A stretch of DNA of 64,000 bases from Alviniconcha marisindica (Eukaryota; Mollusca; Gastropoda; Provannidae), in NCBI GenBank assembly GCA_018857735.1, contig JABMCL010002216.1, forward strand, positions 506,001 through 570,000, read 5' to 3'. Shown here in pieces: positions 35,369-44,777 of the stretch. The notes under the pieces were generated by a model. That model was not told the origin of the DNA. It made no database searches and saw only the letters and a list, made by a program, of their open reading frames with translations. Within the stretch, counting starts at the first letter, position 1. Each line of letters begins with the position of its first letter. The translations under genes and the position numbers were made by a program.

Positions 35369-37447
35369 ATCTTCTGTTTCTTTCTCAGAGCTTGCCAGAA
35401 CCAGTGTTAAATTTCTGCAATCTAAAAGTAGCTTTTTGTTGTTGTTGTTGTTATGCATTTTATGAATAAAAGCTGCTGAGAATGCTGTATGCATGGGGGA
35501 AGCAGCTGGAGGGGGAGTGCAGTTTGGATAGGTATGGGTGGAGGTTGGGGAGATCTGTGGGGTCCTGAGAATCTTGTCTTGGAAGTGTGTTGAAGAGTGT
35601 TTAGTACATGTGCATGCATTGTAGCAGTGTTGTGGTCTGTGTTGTGTCTGGAGGCAAAGTTGAAAACCTTCAGCTCTGCGAATCCAGGTACTTGCTTGCA
35701 ACAGCAGATAACACTGTGTGTGTGCGTGTGTGCGTGCGTGCGTGCATGCGTGTGTGTGTGAATGTTTCTGTGTGATTGTGTGTGTGGTGTGTGGTGCGGG
35801 GTGTTATTTAGTGATCATGAAACATTAAAGATTGATATTTCAACTCATGGTGTATGCTGTTGTAATAATTAACTTCCAGTATATTTTTAAAAAAACAGAC
35901 AGATAAGACTTTATAATGTTTTTTAGTTGAGCATGGAGTAAAAACTTGATGAGGTGTCTATTATTATATTGTTTGTACATGTGTATGATGATCTTAACTG
36001 GAACATAGCCTTTGACTAATGAGAGTACATCGTTCACTTTTTCATGTACATTCTGTCCTTGCTGAGAAATATTGATTCAGATGACAAAAAGTGAGTTAAT
36101 CAGACTATTGTCAGTTTGAATCTTCCTTTTGTGATTGCTGTTTAGATATTTGAGCCTACTTTTAGGTAAGACGGTGTAGGATATTGCTTTTTCTTTCTTT
36201 CTTTTTTTCTTCTTTCTTACACGGGTGAGGGCAGGTTTATCATAGTCATGTTCTGTTCGTACTGAAAGTGCAGCCTCTTCTTTGTGGACCTTCCTTCAAC
36301 GTTTTGGTTTTGCACTCCACTAAAAGTGTTATTAGTGAAGGGAAGGTGTTATTAATGGAAAGGGGGTAATGCTGTGGTCCTCAAATGGAAAAGACAACCC
36401 CTGGAGTCGCTCATGGAAAGATAGCTCACCCTGCATTGTCCAGTGAGAGTGAACATGTGGTAGTTGAAGAGAGACAACCTTATGTTGTCCAGTGAAGTTA
36501 GAGAGGGTAACCCCAGTTGCCTGTTGAAAAAGAGAGAAGTCATGCATTCTTCCATGAAAGTGAAATTACTCATGTTGTCTAGTGAAAGTGAGAAATTACC
36601 CATGTCCAGTGAAAGGGAGAAATTACCCATGTTGTCTAGTAAAAGTGAAAAAGTATCCCAAGTTGTCCAATGAAAGAGAGAAAATTAACCATTTTGTTCA
36701 ACGAAAGAGAAATTATCCATGTTGTGAAAGAGAGAAATTATCCATATTGTCCTGTGAAAGAGAGAAATTACCGACGTTGTCCAGAAAGAAATTACCATGT
36801 TGTCCAGTGAGACAAGTTACCATGTTGTCCAATGAAAGAGAGAAAGGGAGAAACTACCCATTTTGTCCAGTGAGCGAGACAAGTTACCATGTTGTACAAT
36901 GAAAGAGAGAAATTACCTATGTTGTTCAGAAGGAGAGAAATTACCATGTTGTCCAGTGAAAGAGACAAGTTACCAAGTTACCATGTTGTCCAATGAAAGA
37001 GAAAAAGGGAGAAATTACCCATTTTGTCCAGTGAAAGAGAGAAATTACCCATCTTGTTGAACAAGAGAATTTACCCACATTGTCCAGAAAGAGAGAAATT
37101 ACCCACATTGTCCAGAAAGAGAGAAATTATCCACGTTGTCCAGGAAGAGAGAAATTACCCTTGTTGTCCAGTAGAAAGGAACTGCATATATATATATAAT
37201 AACTCTGGGTTGTCCTGTTTCAGGGTCCCAGGCACCTCCTGCACCCCCTCCACCACCACCTGCTCCTGGAGTCCCACCCCCTCCTCCCGGGCCGGGGGCT
37301 CCACCCCCACCCCCTGCCCCTGGTCCCTCCAGCGGGGGAGGAGGAGGAGGGGGAAACCGAGGTGCTCTACTCAGCTCCATCGCTGGCTTTTCCTCCAACA
37401 AGCTTAAGAAAGTGCAGACCAACGACCGCAGTGGGCCGAAGGTGTGA
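18243..37447 (+). CDS. PXK: PX domain-containing pseudokinase, complete spliced gene
   Basis: Fourteen exons: 18243-18344, 19846-20034, 20422-20518, 20791-20871, 22025-22098, 22584-22658, 23596-23839, 24566-24693, 25534-25651, 26330-26408, 27593-27719, 27926-28009, 28327-28435, 37224-37447. All phases agree: 1731 nt, 576 residues; human PXK has 578. Order: conserved LDDTVPLTAVIEA N-terminus, PX domain (about 15-130) with RRYSDF at 54-59 and LPLPPKK at 73-79, protein-kinase-like domain (about 150-430), basic segment (439-466), Pro-rich region, C-terminal WH2-like motif (548-567, LKKV at 563-566). Family knowledge: PX binds phosphoinositides on endosomes; the protein acts in receptor trafficking and binds actin through WH2. 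The kinase HRD is YGH and DFG is DME, so phosphotransfer is unlikely. ATG 18243 is preceded by an in-frame TGA. Confidence 0.97.
19846..20034 (+). CDS. PXK: PXK exon 2 (residues 35-97, PX domain core)
   Basis: Acceptor TTTGATTCAG, donor GTAACG. 63 codons with EYVIRVQRG, SWQIVRRYSDF and LPLPPKKVFGNFDRDFIA. RRYSDF and the PPKK loop are the phosphoinositide-binding and membrane-loop signatures of PX domains. Confidence 0.96.
20422..20518 (+). CDS. PXK: PXK exon 3 (residues 98-130)
   Basis: Acceptor TTTTGCAG, donor GTAAAC, ends phase 1. Encodes DFLSAVTTNPILASSIFTKQ then FLDPSNYFANFL, the C-terminal helices of the PX domain. Confidence 0.95.
20791..20871 (+). CDS. PXK: PXK exon 4 (residues 130-157)
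   Basis: Acceptor TTTTTTTCAG, donor GTACTA. Encodes ETALRHVSMIFRSESQRWEV then VEPLRGI, matching the linker of the family. Confidence 0.94.
20926..21448 (+). mobile_element. Non-autonomous DNA transposon with TIRs and a SAP-like domain fragment
   Basis: Ends are inverted: AACTATTGGGTGATTCAG at 20926-20943 and CTGAATCGCCCAATAGTT at 21431-21448, one mismatch. Inside, ATG at 21029 opens MEGSDSEFANFTLPTLKEFL then EACCHNVSGNKQ, a TAA, and LVARAIGCPK; this has the pattern of a SAP domain (LxxLKEFL...VSGNKxxLVARA) broken by stops. It lies in the PXK intron between exons 4 and 5. No clean target-site duplication seen. Such SAP N-termini occur in multi-copy transposon-related proteins of invertebrates. 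Confidence 0.75.
22025..22098 (+). CDS. PXK: PXK exon 5 (residues 157-181)
   Basis: Acceptor TATTTCTAG, donor GTAAGC. Encodes GWRIRKHFIQIQTTARPKTT then LMLSW; GWRIRK and LSW are conserved family strings. Confidence 0.94.
22584..22658 (+). CDS. PXK: PXK exon 6 (residues 182-206)
   Basis: Acceptor AAATTGCAG, donor GTGGGT, 25 codons in phase 0. Encodes QDFGPDKFIPEKELTALIKV then LPSIK. Confidence 0.94.
22880..23045. repeat. Degenerate GT-rich tract
   Basis: Interrupted GT/TG microsatellite with GA at its end, in a PXK intron. Confidence 0.8.
23596..23839 (+). CDS. PXK: PXK exon 7 (residues 207-288)
   Basis: Acceptor TGTGTTGCAG, donor GTAAGA. Encodes HPNIFPTEFATANETGG, then RAFHETGSLRDVI, YCNPKVVTALDMEKIQSFGR and FLHDKGFPYG. 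It covers the middle of the kinase-like fold up to the catalytic-loop region. Confidence 0.96.
24566..24693 (+). CDS. PXK: PXK exon 8 (residues 288-330), degenerate catalytic loop
   Basis: Acceptor CCCTTCCCCAG, donor GTGAGT. Encodes GHLHAGNVVVVGGKTCCLLD then MENWMLGVPSYYRQFYTQF. In place of HRDLKPxN is YGHLHAGN, so the catalytic Asp is His289 and the Lys is His291; DFG is replaced by DME (306-308). Human PXK has the same loop form (GHLHASNV), so degeneration is ancestral. Confidence 0.96.
25534..25651 (+). CDS. PXK: PXK exon 9 (residues 331-370)
   Basis: Acceptor GACGTTTTCAG, donor GTGAGT. Encodes TMELVDVYCFGQLLFEMTFG then RQLNAATCDNFPP; DVYxFGxLLxEM is the kinase helix F signature. Confidence 0.95.
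26330..26408 (+). CDS. PXK: PXK exon 10 (residues 370-396)
   Basis: Acceptor GCTACTCAG, donor GTGAGT. Encodes SVLESILTLEACKNGLPQVS then DLLLH. Its 3' edge with the donor is duplicated in the following intron. Confidence 0.94.
26409..26930 (+). repeat. Decayed tandem copies of PXK exon 10 edge and donor
   Basis: Units of about 120-130 bp repeat the end of exon 10 (CTCAGACCTCCTACTTCATC), the donor and the following GTAGTTTGGCTTAA...CACCTGCTGTGCAGTTCTT segment: about 26384, 26502, 26628 and a partial copy near 26785. Donor state: real CC/GTGAGT; copy 2 TC/GTGAAT; copy 3 CC/AAGAGT (lost). Copy 2 also has its own acceptor CTTTTAG, framing a 23 nt pseudo-exon at 26502-26524. Confidence 0.87.
27443..27508 (+). 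mobile_element. TTAC-tailed ultra-short retroposon with exact TSD
   Basis: About 66 bp: CGCCCTGACATAACC, GGTTGACTGGGCGTAGAAC and a tail of four to five TTAC units. Identical 11 bp ACCAGCTTGGT flanks it at 27432-27442 and 27509-27519. It lies 85 bp before PXK exon 11. Confidence 0.88.
27593..27719 (+). CDS. PXK: PXK exon 11 (residues 396-438)
   Basis: Acceptor CTGTTTGCAG, donor GTAAAC. Encodes LFSPVVLPVTDKPVLKVPSK then LKECVRTAREEVEKRLREEQ, the end of the kinase-like domain and a charged helix. Confidence 0.94.
27926..28009 (+). CDS. PXK: PXK exon 12 (residues 439-466, basic segment)
   Basis: Acceptor GACATTTCAG, donor GTATGT, 28 codons. Encodes IHQVRRISKVKEFHMSEEEK then KKRRKSRK, matching the Lys/Arg-rich stretch of the family. 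Confidence 0.93.
28083..28127 (+). mobile_element. 45 bp SINE-core retroposon with exact TSD
   Basis: Contains CCCTAATAAGCCTTATGG and TTTCTGTGGACGTTAAGCA. Flanked by an identical 10 bp ACTGAGGTGT at 28073-28082 and 28128-28137. It is only the central part of the 177 bp element at 42027-42203, in the PXK intron after exon 12. Confidence 0.8.
28327..28435 (+). CDS. PXK: PXK exon 13 (residues 467-503, Pro/Thr/Ser-rich)
   Basis: Acceptor TTGTCTTCAAG, donor GTAAGT. Begins KALENGEAEATTPTSPTTP; KALEN matches the family's SALEN and the rest is low-complexity Pro/Thr/Ser. Confidence 0.9.
29391..30219 (+). mobile_element. TTAA-flanked DNA transposon remnant with a coding-exon fragment
   Basis: 829 bp bounded by TTAA at 29391-29394 and 30216-30219, with inverted termini AAGTCCAAGGTT near 29400 and AACCTTGGACTT near 30206. 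The inside is richer in CpG than the intron around it. One frame reads PERPTRIQPYQFEPVRQDFE; another begins at ATG 29594 (MANSSSEDKLI), as if one exon were frameshifted. The QPYQFEP string resembles the start of multi-copy invertebrate proteins related to the P2X7 intracellular region or transposons. TTAA duplications fit Kolobok or piggyBac; the superfamily is an inference. Confidence 0.68.
30970..31027 (+). mobile_element. TTAC-tailed ultra-short retroposon, older copy
   Basis: Contains CACCCTGATATAACTGTGCT, GGTTGACTGGGTGTAAAAC and a TTAC tail. Flanks TAGTGCTGCCAC (30958) and TAGTGATGGCAC (31028) are a likely 12 bp duplication with two mismatches. Confidence 0.78.
32863..32902. repeat. (GT)n microsatellite
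   Basis: About 19 GT units in the last PXK intron. Confidence 0.93.
35203..35367. repeat. Long (GT)n array
   Basis: About 165 bp of GT with a few interruptions in the last PXK intron. Confidence 0.95.
36430..37180. repeat. Minisatellite, about 30 bp unit, next to PXK last exon
   Basis: About 25 degenerate copies of a unit with TTGTCCAGTGAAAGAGAG and AAATTACC. The array ends about 45 bp before the acceptor of PXK exon 14. Confidence 0.9.
37224..37447 (+). CDS. PXK: PXK terminal exon 14 (residues 503-576, Pro-rich and WH2)
   Basis: Acceptor CCTGTTTCAG; TGA at 37445-37447. Encodes a run of proline clusters (PPPPPPAPGVPPPPP...), a poly-Gly stretch, then NRGALLSSIAGFSSNKLKKV and QTNDRSGPKV. The RGALLSSI...LKKV pattern is the WH2-like actin-binding motif also found at the human PXK C-terminus. 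Confidence 0.96.
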
Positions 37448-37473
37448 GGACAACCACAAGATAGATATATATA

Positions 37474-37476
<3 letters not shown>

Positions 37477-37537
<61 letters not shown>

Positions 37538-37632
37538 CTATATAAAGTCTGTGGGGGCTTGAAACTGGAAAATGTCCTCTCTCCAGCTGTTGTTATTTGT
37601 TGAGCAGAGACACAGCACACTTTTGTGTGTGT

Positions 37633-37679
<47 letters not shown>
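37477..37679. repeat. Two (GT)n arrays after the PXK stop
   Basis: GT runs at about 37477-37531 and 37625-37679, probably in the 3' UTR or immediate 3' flank. Confidence 0.93.
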
Positions 37680-37686
<7 letters not shown>

Positions 37687-38004
37687 ATAATATAAAGAGA
37701 GCTAATGCAAGTGCACCTAAAAAAGGAAGGAAGTAGACCTAGCTGCACCAGAGAGTAACGCACTCTTTTTGATGGACTGGATCTAGTACATTGTGTGCTG
37801 TTGCAACTGCTGGGTAAACAATACCTTTTAAAAGCCGTTTGCATGCTAAAAAAAGAAAAGAAAAACAACAACAACAAAAAAGAAAACTATTCCCTTCAGA
37901 GAGAACCTGTTTGGGAGCATAAGGCCCTTTCCTGGTTCAGGTCAATTCTTTTTGCTAGGTGCAGTCAGTCCAGTGGGAAGCCCCTGAAACAGGAGTGCAT
38001 CACT

Positions 38005-38089
<85 letters not shown>

Positions 38090-39002
38090 AGAAGAGGGAG
38101 GTGGAGCTGGGCTTCTGTAGCTGGATGGATTGTCTTCCTCAGCAGTTGCTTAGTCCAACACTGTCTTTGTGACTTTGTGCTACACAGCTGTTGAAAGAGC
38201 AAGTTGCAGAGTTCACAAGTTACTACACATTGGTGGGGTCCCCAGCTCCTTCACATCTGTTGCTCTGGTAGTGGCTGACAGTCTCTTAGTCTTTATGGGT
38301 AAGAGAGCAGGGACGAGCTATTTATAGGTACTTGACTCCCCCGCTCCCCAACCCCTACCACTGTCCCTAATAGGCCCCATGTGGCTTCTGTGGACATCAG
38401 CACCAGGAAAGAAAAGAAATTTGACTAAGGTTGATGACTGAGAGATACTCCACTCTTTGATGCAACCATACCCATACCAGAGCCATGCTCCTTCTTGCAT
38501 GGGAGTTAGCCACATTCACAATGACCTGATGCACTGAGGCAGAGTGAAGTGCTGTTAAATACAAAAGTGAAATACCAGATGCTTCTTTTGTGTTACGACT
38601 GTTTTGTATTAACCCGTACAAAGTAGATGTATAGATAATTCGTTTTTTAACGCCCAGTCAGCTGTGGGGAAAGGAAAGGAAATTGTTTTATTTTTATGCC
38701 CAGCCAACCATGTACAGAGTATGAAGGAAAGAAGTGAGTGGGACCAACAGAACCAAAAACCAAAAGTGCATTGTGTGTTAATGTATACTGTGTTTTTGTG
38801 CCATGAGTGTTTTGTGTTAAATGGCCCCCCAGTGTATTACGCTGCCCTTTGTCAGCTGTTTGGAGATTCAAGACTGTTATCTCAAACTTTGCTCCGTTTA
38901 CTCAGAATACTTGGGCTAGTAGTCAGAATACTTGGGCTAGTAGTGCCATCATTCCAAGCCTGTTGCATGGAGTCCAGGGGTGACTGGTGGACCATATGCA
39001 AT
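37680..39002. other. PXK 3' flank, no gene seen
   Basis: Outside the microsatellite I see no supported gene. A fragment of the SINE core (GTCCCTAATAGGCC...TTCTGTGGAC) is at about 38363-38400, and two CGCCCAGTCA-type fragments at about 38650-38715. The PXK polyadenylation site is not evident. Confidence 0.5.
38005..38088. repeat. TA plus GA microsatellite
   Basis: (AT)n to about 38041 followed by (GA)n. Confidence 0.93.
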
Positions 39003-39632
39003 CCAGCTGGTCTTTTTGTTGTTGTTGTTGTTGTTGTTGTTGTAAAACTATTATCTTGAACTCTTCTATTATTATTTTTAAAACTGTGGAACATGTTTTG
39101 TGCATGTGCAATGATTGTGCTTGGTGTATTTGTTTGAATTTGGTGTATTTGTTTGAATTTGGTGTATTTGTGTAGCACCACTGAGACTGGATCAAAGTGT
39201 AGCACCATTGAAACTGGATCAACTGTTGTCATACTTCACTGTGGTCCAGCTGGTCTTTTTTGTGTGCGCGGAACTATTGACTTAAACTCTCTTTTTTCTT
39301 CTTCTTCTTCTTGCTGTGGAACACTGTGTTTTGTACATGTGCAATAATTGTGCTTGGTGTATTTGTATTTGTTTAAATCTTAGCATAGCACTGTTGAAAC
39401 TGGATGAACAGTTATGATATTTCACTGTGGTCCAGCTGGTATTTTTTTTTAGTGTGCAAAACTGTTGTCTTAAACTCTCTTTTTTTCTCTCTTTTCTTTT
39501 TCTTACTGTGGAAGATTATGTTTTGTGCATGTGCAATAATTGTGCTCGGTGTATTTGTATTTGTTTAAATCTTAGCATAGCACTGTTGACACTGGATTAA
39601 CAGTTATAATACTCCACTGTGGTCCAGCTGGT
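39003..39632. repeat. Three-copy tandem repeat, about 190 bp unit
   Basis: Units start at GTCCAGCTGGT near 39003, 39246, 39432 and 39623, and share CTGTGGAA, TTTTGTGCATGTGCAAT and ATTGTGCT(T/C)GGTGTATTTG. The first unit is longer because of internal duplications. Confidence 0.87.
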
Positions 39633-39633
39633 C

Positions 39634-40446
39634 TGAGTAGTCCAAGTTATAGGCATCTGCAGATGACGATGTCCACATTATGTAACTTGCAGTGGTTCTA
39701 TACACATACAGCGTGGAATGTTGCTTGCAGTTTTCCAACAGGATTCTTGCACATAGACATTGATGAGTTTGTCCAAGTAGTCCGAGTTAAAAGCATCTGC
39801 AGATGATGATGTCCGCATTATGTAACTTGCAGTGGTTCTGTACAAATACAGCGTGGAATGTTGCTTGCAGTTTTCCAACAGGATTCTTGCACAAAGACAT
39901 TGATGAGTTTGTCCAGCTGTCCTGTCCAAGTTGTCTGAGTTAAAAGCATCTGCAGATGACGATGTCCGCATTATGTAACTTGCAGTGGTTCTATACAAAT
40001 ACAGCGTGGAATGTTGCTTGCAGTTTTCCAACAGGATTCTTGCACAGAGACATTGATGAGTTTGTCCAGCTGTCCTGTCCAAGTAGTCCGAGTTAAAAGC
40101 ATCTGCAGATGACGATGTCCGCATTATGTAACTTGCAGTGGTTCTGTACAAATACAGCGTGGAATGTTGCTTGCAGTTTTCCAACAGGATTCTTGCACAG
40201 AGACATTGATGAGTTTGTCCAGCTGTCCTGTCCAAGTAGTCCGAGTTAAAAGCATCTGCAGATGACGATGTCCGCATTATGTAACTTGCAGTGGTTCTGT
40301 ACAAATACAGCGTGGAATGTTGCTTGCAGTTTTCCAACAGGATTCTTGCACAGAGACATTGATGAGTTTGTCCAGCTGTCCTGTCCAAGTAGTCCGAGTT
40401 AAAAGCATCTGCAGATGAAGATGTCCGCATTATGTAACTTGCAGCA
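39634..40446 (-). repeat. 153 bp tandem satellite with a long open frame
   Basis: Five units and a partial one; boundaries near 39775, 39928, 40081, 40234 and 40387 give exactly 153 bp spacing. As 153 is divisible by three, one minus-strand frame stays open for 267 codons (40481-39678) with a 51-residue repeat (SYIMRTSSSADAFNSDYLD...). Copies differ by few substitutions. I see no domain and no sign that it is translated. Confidence 0.93.
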
Positions 40447-41191
40447 GTCAGCTTCTCTCTGTGCAGGTTATTGCTTGGCATGTGCAGGTGAAACTGACGT
40501 GCACCACTCCACGGGTTTGATGTTTTGTGTTTAATCTTGTTTTGTCTTTATATAATTCTGATGTTCTTCAGCCAGTGCTCAGCTGAGTTTTCATCTTCCT
40601 CAGCTTTAAGTCTGATATTTGTGGCTGACGAAAGTCATGTTAATGAAAGTCATCACTGTGTTGTGTGTGGTGCTTTGTTCTCCATTTCCTGAAAGTACTT
40701 GAAATGATTTTTTAAAACCTTTTTTTGTGAAAGAATAGTTTTGTTACCACGGATTAAACATGGCGTTATTGTCTGGACGAGATTTCAGAAGAAATGAGCT
40801 GTTTTTGATTCCCTCTCTGAGCTGGGATGTGCTGTTCTAATCATTCAGTAGGGAGTACTTCCAAAGTCACCTTGCCAAATGTCGTTGATTTGCCTCTTGT
40901 TGACATGGTTGCTCTGTGTATGCAAAGTGATGTTTATTAAACTCGCTTTTCGTTTGTTTGTTTGATGTTGACATGCTTGTGAACTTGCTGTAAGCAGAAC
41001 GCTCACGAGACGTACCTCTTGTTTTTTGTGTTTTATTTTGGACAACAGGTGAAGGCCTGTTTGGCCATGGAAGGGTGAATGCTGATATTTTGACCAATTT
41101 ACACACCTGGTTGTGGCTCCCTGTAGTGTCTGCTACTCATACAATTATGTCACCTGCACAGGTTGTCAGATTGGGTTACCCATGACCGCCA

Positions 41192-41268
41192 GGTGTTCTA
41201 TACAAATGCAGTGTGTAATGTCCCTTGCATTTTTTTCAACAGGATTCATACACAAAGACATTGATGGA
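41192..41268. repeat. Diverged single copy of the 153 bp satellite
   Basis: Shares GTTCTATACAAATGCAG, CAACAGGATTC and CACAAAGACATTGATG with the array 750 bp to the left. Confidence 0.75.
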
Positions 41269-41716
41269 TTTGCCCTGTGCTTCATTTTGTCTGGTGTCAT
41301 TCGCTTCACTAGCCGACACACACACATATATATATATATGTATTGATTTTTCTCCCCCCTGTTATTTCAAACATCACCTGTCTGTTTTACCAGCTGTTAC
41401 GATCATGCTTTCTTTAAATTGTACATGTATTTGCAGATCATGACTAAAATGTGACAGACAAAGCTCAGCAGCAAATTCTGAGTACTTTAGTTATATGTGA
41501 CCCTCTCCTATGTATTTTTGGTATTTTGAGATGTGCACAATTTTGAAAGCTGCAGCTCCTGCTGATTATTTGGTATTTAAATGAAGACTGTAGTAAAAGA
41601 ATCACTGAAGTTGAACATTAGTGCATTTAAATCCAGTGTGTAACAATTTAATGTCATTTCTAAAGGAAAATGTCATAGCTACTTCATAATTTAAGGTCTA
41701 AAAAATGTAGTTCTCC

Positions 41717-41789
41717 ACACACACACACATGCATGCAAGCACACGTGCATGCGCATGCACACACCCACACACACACACACACACACACA

Positions 41790-41832
<43 letters not shown>

Positions 41833-41899
41833 ACAGACACATGCATGCACGCATTCACGCATGCATGCACACACACATACACACACACACACACACACA
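41717..41899. repeat. Compound CA/CT microsatellite
   Basis: CA blocks interrupted by GCATGCA words and a CT block. Confidence 0.93.
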
Positions 41900-42026
41900 A
41901 ATAAATCATCCAGACTGACCCTCAGTGGCTATTTCTGTCCCTAGGGCTGATAGGTGCAACTGGTTATGTGGGAGAGGGTCACACATATACATATATATGT
42001 CAGAGTATTGGTGTATGTGGTGTACA

Positions 42027-42203
42027 TGGTTCAGGAGCTGTGTGAGAGTCGAGGTGGACGTCCTGGACTGTCCGTCCTAACGAGCCTTCTGGTTTCCGTG
42101 GACGTAAAGATTTATTGCACCGTGCTTCGGCATTGGTCACAGCTTGTCCCTAATATGTCAACTGACATCTGAGGACATAAAGCATCACTTCATCATCATC
42201 ATC
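42027..42203 (+). mobile_element. SINE, ATC-tailed family, full copy with exact TSD
   Basis: About 177 bp, beginning GGTTCAGGAGCTGTGTGAGA, with core CCTTCTGGTTTCCGTGGACG and ending in (ATC)n. Identical 14 bp GTATGTGGTGTACA at 42013-42026 and 42204-42217. Near-identical to 11787-11962, so insertion was recent. No clear tRNA A/B boxes; the head is of unknown origin. Confidence 0.92.
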
Positions 42204-42217
42204 GTATGTGGTGTACA

Positions 42218-44720
42218 GTTTACATATACACATATATAAGTGATGACTTTCATTTTTAACCAGAATGTGTTGTGGGCAGTTCTGTCTTTGTGAAACAAGG
42301 TGCTGTTATCCCCTGTGAGCATAATTTGACGGTGGCCATGAAAACAGATATGCTGTAAAGAAAAGAAAAAAGGTGTTATAATTGTACATTGCCATTAAAA
42401 GAGATAATATGTAATATCTTTTTTCTTCCTGCAGTTTCCTATCATTTGTTGTTTTGTTTTTGTTTTTTTGTTTTATTTGCGTGTCTGACATCACAGTTCT
42501 TGAAAGTGCCATTGGACAAATCATTCAGGTGAATTGTTCATTTTTTACAAATACCTCCCCCCCAGGAGGGTAAGCAGACCTATTCACCTTTATGCATGCA
42601 TATGTGTGTGCATGTCTGTTCATAGGTTTTGTCCAGATGACACCTTCTGAGATGCTAACCCAGTGGTGTGTCAACATCAGCCCAGCAGGGTAGCGTTGTG
42701 CAGGAAGTGTTAGAATACTATCTTTAAAACTCAGGGTCATAGCAAGAGTTTGAATCTTCAGAAATTGGCTGCCCGGGTTGGCTTCATTGTGTTAGTTTAT
42801 CTTGCAGTGCATGGCAATGCTTTTGGGGAGGATGAGATTGGCGATTCATTTTTCAGTGAATAGGATTTGGGCATTTCTGATCTATTTGCTGTCATTCAGT
42901 TTTGATTAATTTCTCTCTCTGTCTCTCTCCCTGTCTCTCTGTCGGTCTCTCACTATGATTTCAATATCTTCTCCCCCCCCCCCATTTTTTTTATTTTTAG
43001 AAATTGTTTACTGGTCTGCCAAGAGTGTCCAAATGTTGGACTGATGTTATGTTTAATGTCTTGTACTGATGTAGAGGCAGTAAGCTTTTAAGTTAAACAG
43101 CATCAGAAGTCTGATGTATTTGTATTGCACACAATGCCTGGATGAATTGTTTCTCAAGGCTTCCCCTAGGTTGGTGAGGACAACTGTGGTCGAACTGTTT
43201 AAAAAAATTAAATTAATTAATCTCTCTCTCTCTCTTTTGCTTTCTCTCTTTTACCCTGAAATGAGATGCCGGCCCATAACATTCCACTCATCTTGACAGG
43301 TATAATGAATTTTTTTTGTATTGCCCTTGACCTACTTGAACAGCAAGCATCAGGTCATTAATTTTGTTTGCTGCTGGTCTTGGAAAGGCCCTGTGGGGAG
43401 TGGGGGCATTTCCATAGACCTGAAAAGGATACTGCAGGAATTTTTCCGCTGTCTTCAGTTTACAGCCAGGAACAAGCTCTCTTGATTAAGTCATTCTATT
43501 TTGAGTTTATTGTGTTGCATTTTATTCTCCTAGTACACCCCCTTTTGTCCTCAGTATGAACTTCTACAAAAAGAAGTTGGACACCAACAGAGAAGGAGAA
43601 GAGAAGGAGGAAACACATGCACAAATAGGAGTAGATTTATGATGATCATGTTAGTATCATAAATCTTGAAAAGCTCTGTGCATTTGGTGTTGATTTTTTC
43701 CATCCGTGTTTAAAACTGGAGGAAAAGAATTTTTTTTCTTTTTGTGTTTTGCCCTGATACAACCTGCGGCACCAAGTTGACATCAGCCTTTACAGCAATT
43801 TGCTTTGAATTACACACAGTCCCCATGTTATGGGTTTGTGTGATGTAGCCAACTAACTGTTTTATAAATCCTTTGAGGGCACATCATCTTGGCTTTTAAT
43901 TTTCATGTTTACTTTGATGTGAAGTTCAAAACTCCCAAGCATTTTTACCTTGATATTCAAAACCGTAATTGATTTTTCCTTTGAACTTTAAGAAGAACTT
44001 TTTGTTCAGTTAGATTGTCTTTGTTGTTGTATTTTTCTCTTTTAGGCCACAAATCACATGGACTTTGTTGTTGTTGTATTTTTCTTTTTTAGGCCATAAG
44101 TCACATGGTCATGGCTCGTTCTGTAATCAGTGTGTGTAAGTAGTGCGCAAACTGCTCACAGACTTGTACCCCCCCCACCCCACCCCTCCCCCCCTTTGCC
44201 ATTCTCCACACACTCCCCTCCCCATCTCACCACCTCCATTTCACTACGCAGCTGCAAACTACTACACACAAGAAACAGATTTTAGTTTGTAGTTCCTCTT
44301 GTGTGCAGCATGTTGTTGAGACGGTTTTGTGTCGGTGAGCAATATTGTTTTCAGTCATTTAGTATTTTAAAGAGTCACTCCAAATTAATATTCTTTTTAT
44401 GATAGGTTGCAAATGTTTCTTGTTTTGTACACATTTGTCATGTTACTCTGCTTGTTTTTTTTGTTTTGTTTTTTTAAGTTTTTTTTAACACATAGTTCTT
44501 GCCTTTAGAAATGGGCAAAAGTATCATTTAAAAACATAATCATGGTTATAACTCTGAAAGTGGCAATTGAGTGTCCATTCTTTTTTTCTAGGTATATTTG
44601 TCTTCATTCAACACCTATACTTTAATTTGTGTCTGGTCTCTCCAGTCGTAATTTGCTAGCCTTTCTTTTTTGAGACAGTACCTATCTTAGCATGCATGCA
44701 ATGCTCTTGTGTTCATAATT
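42218..44720. other. Intergenic, no gene seen
   Basis: AT-rich DNA with small CT tracts (about 42915-42950, 43220-43240), a C run near 42975 and a duplicated segment containing CACATGG...TTGTTGTTGTATTTTTC at about 44020-44100. No supported coding sequence. Confidence 0.5.

Positions 44721-44721
<1 letters not shown>

Positions 44722-44775
<54 letters not shown>
44722..44775. repeat. (CA)n microsatellite
   Basis: About 27 CA units. Confidence 0.95.

Positions 44776-44777
<2 letters not shown>

Larger units (their letters stand above)
28436..37223 (+). other. PXK last intron, 8.8 kb
   Basis: Long AT-rich intron holding a TTAA-flanked transposon, a TTAC-tailed retroposon, GT arrays and a 30 bp minisatellite at its 3' end. 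No additional coding exon is needed by the family alignment. Alternative exons cannot be excluded. Confidence 0.8.
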
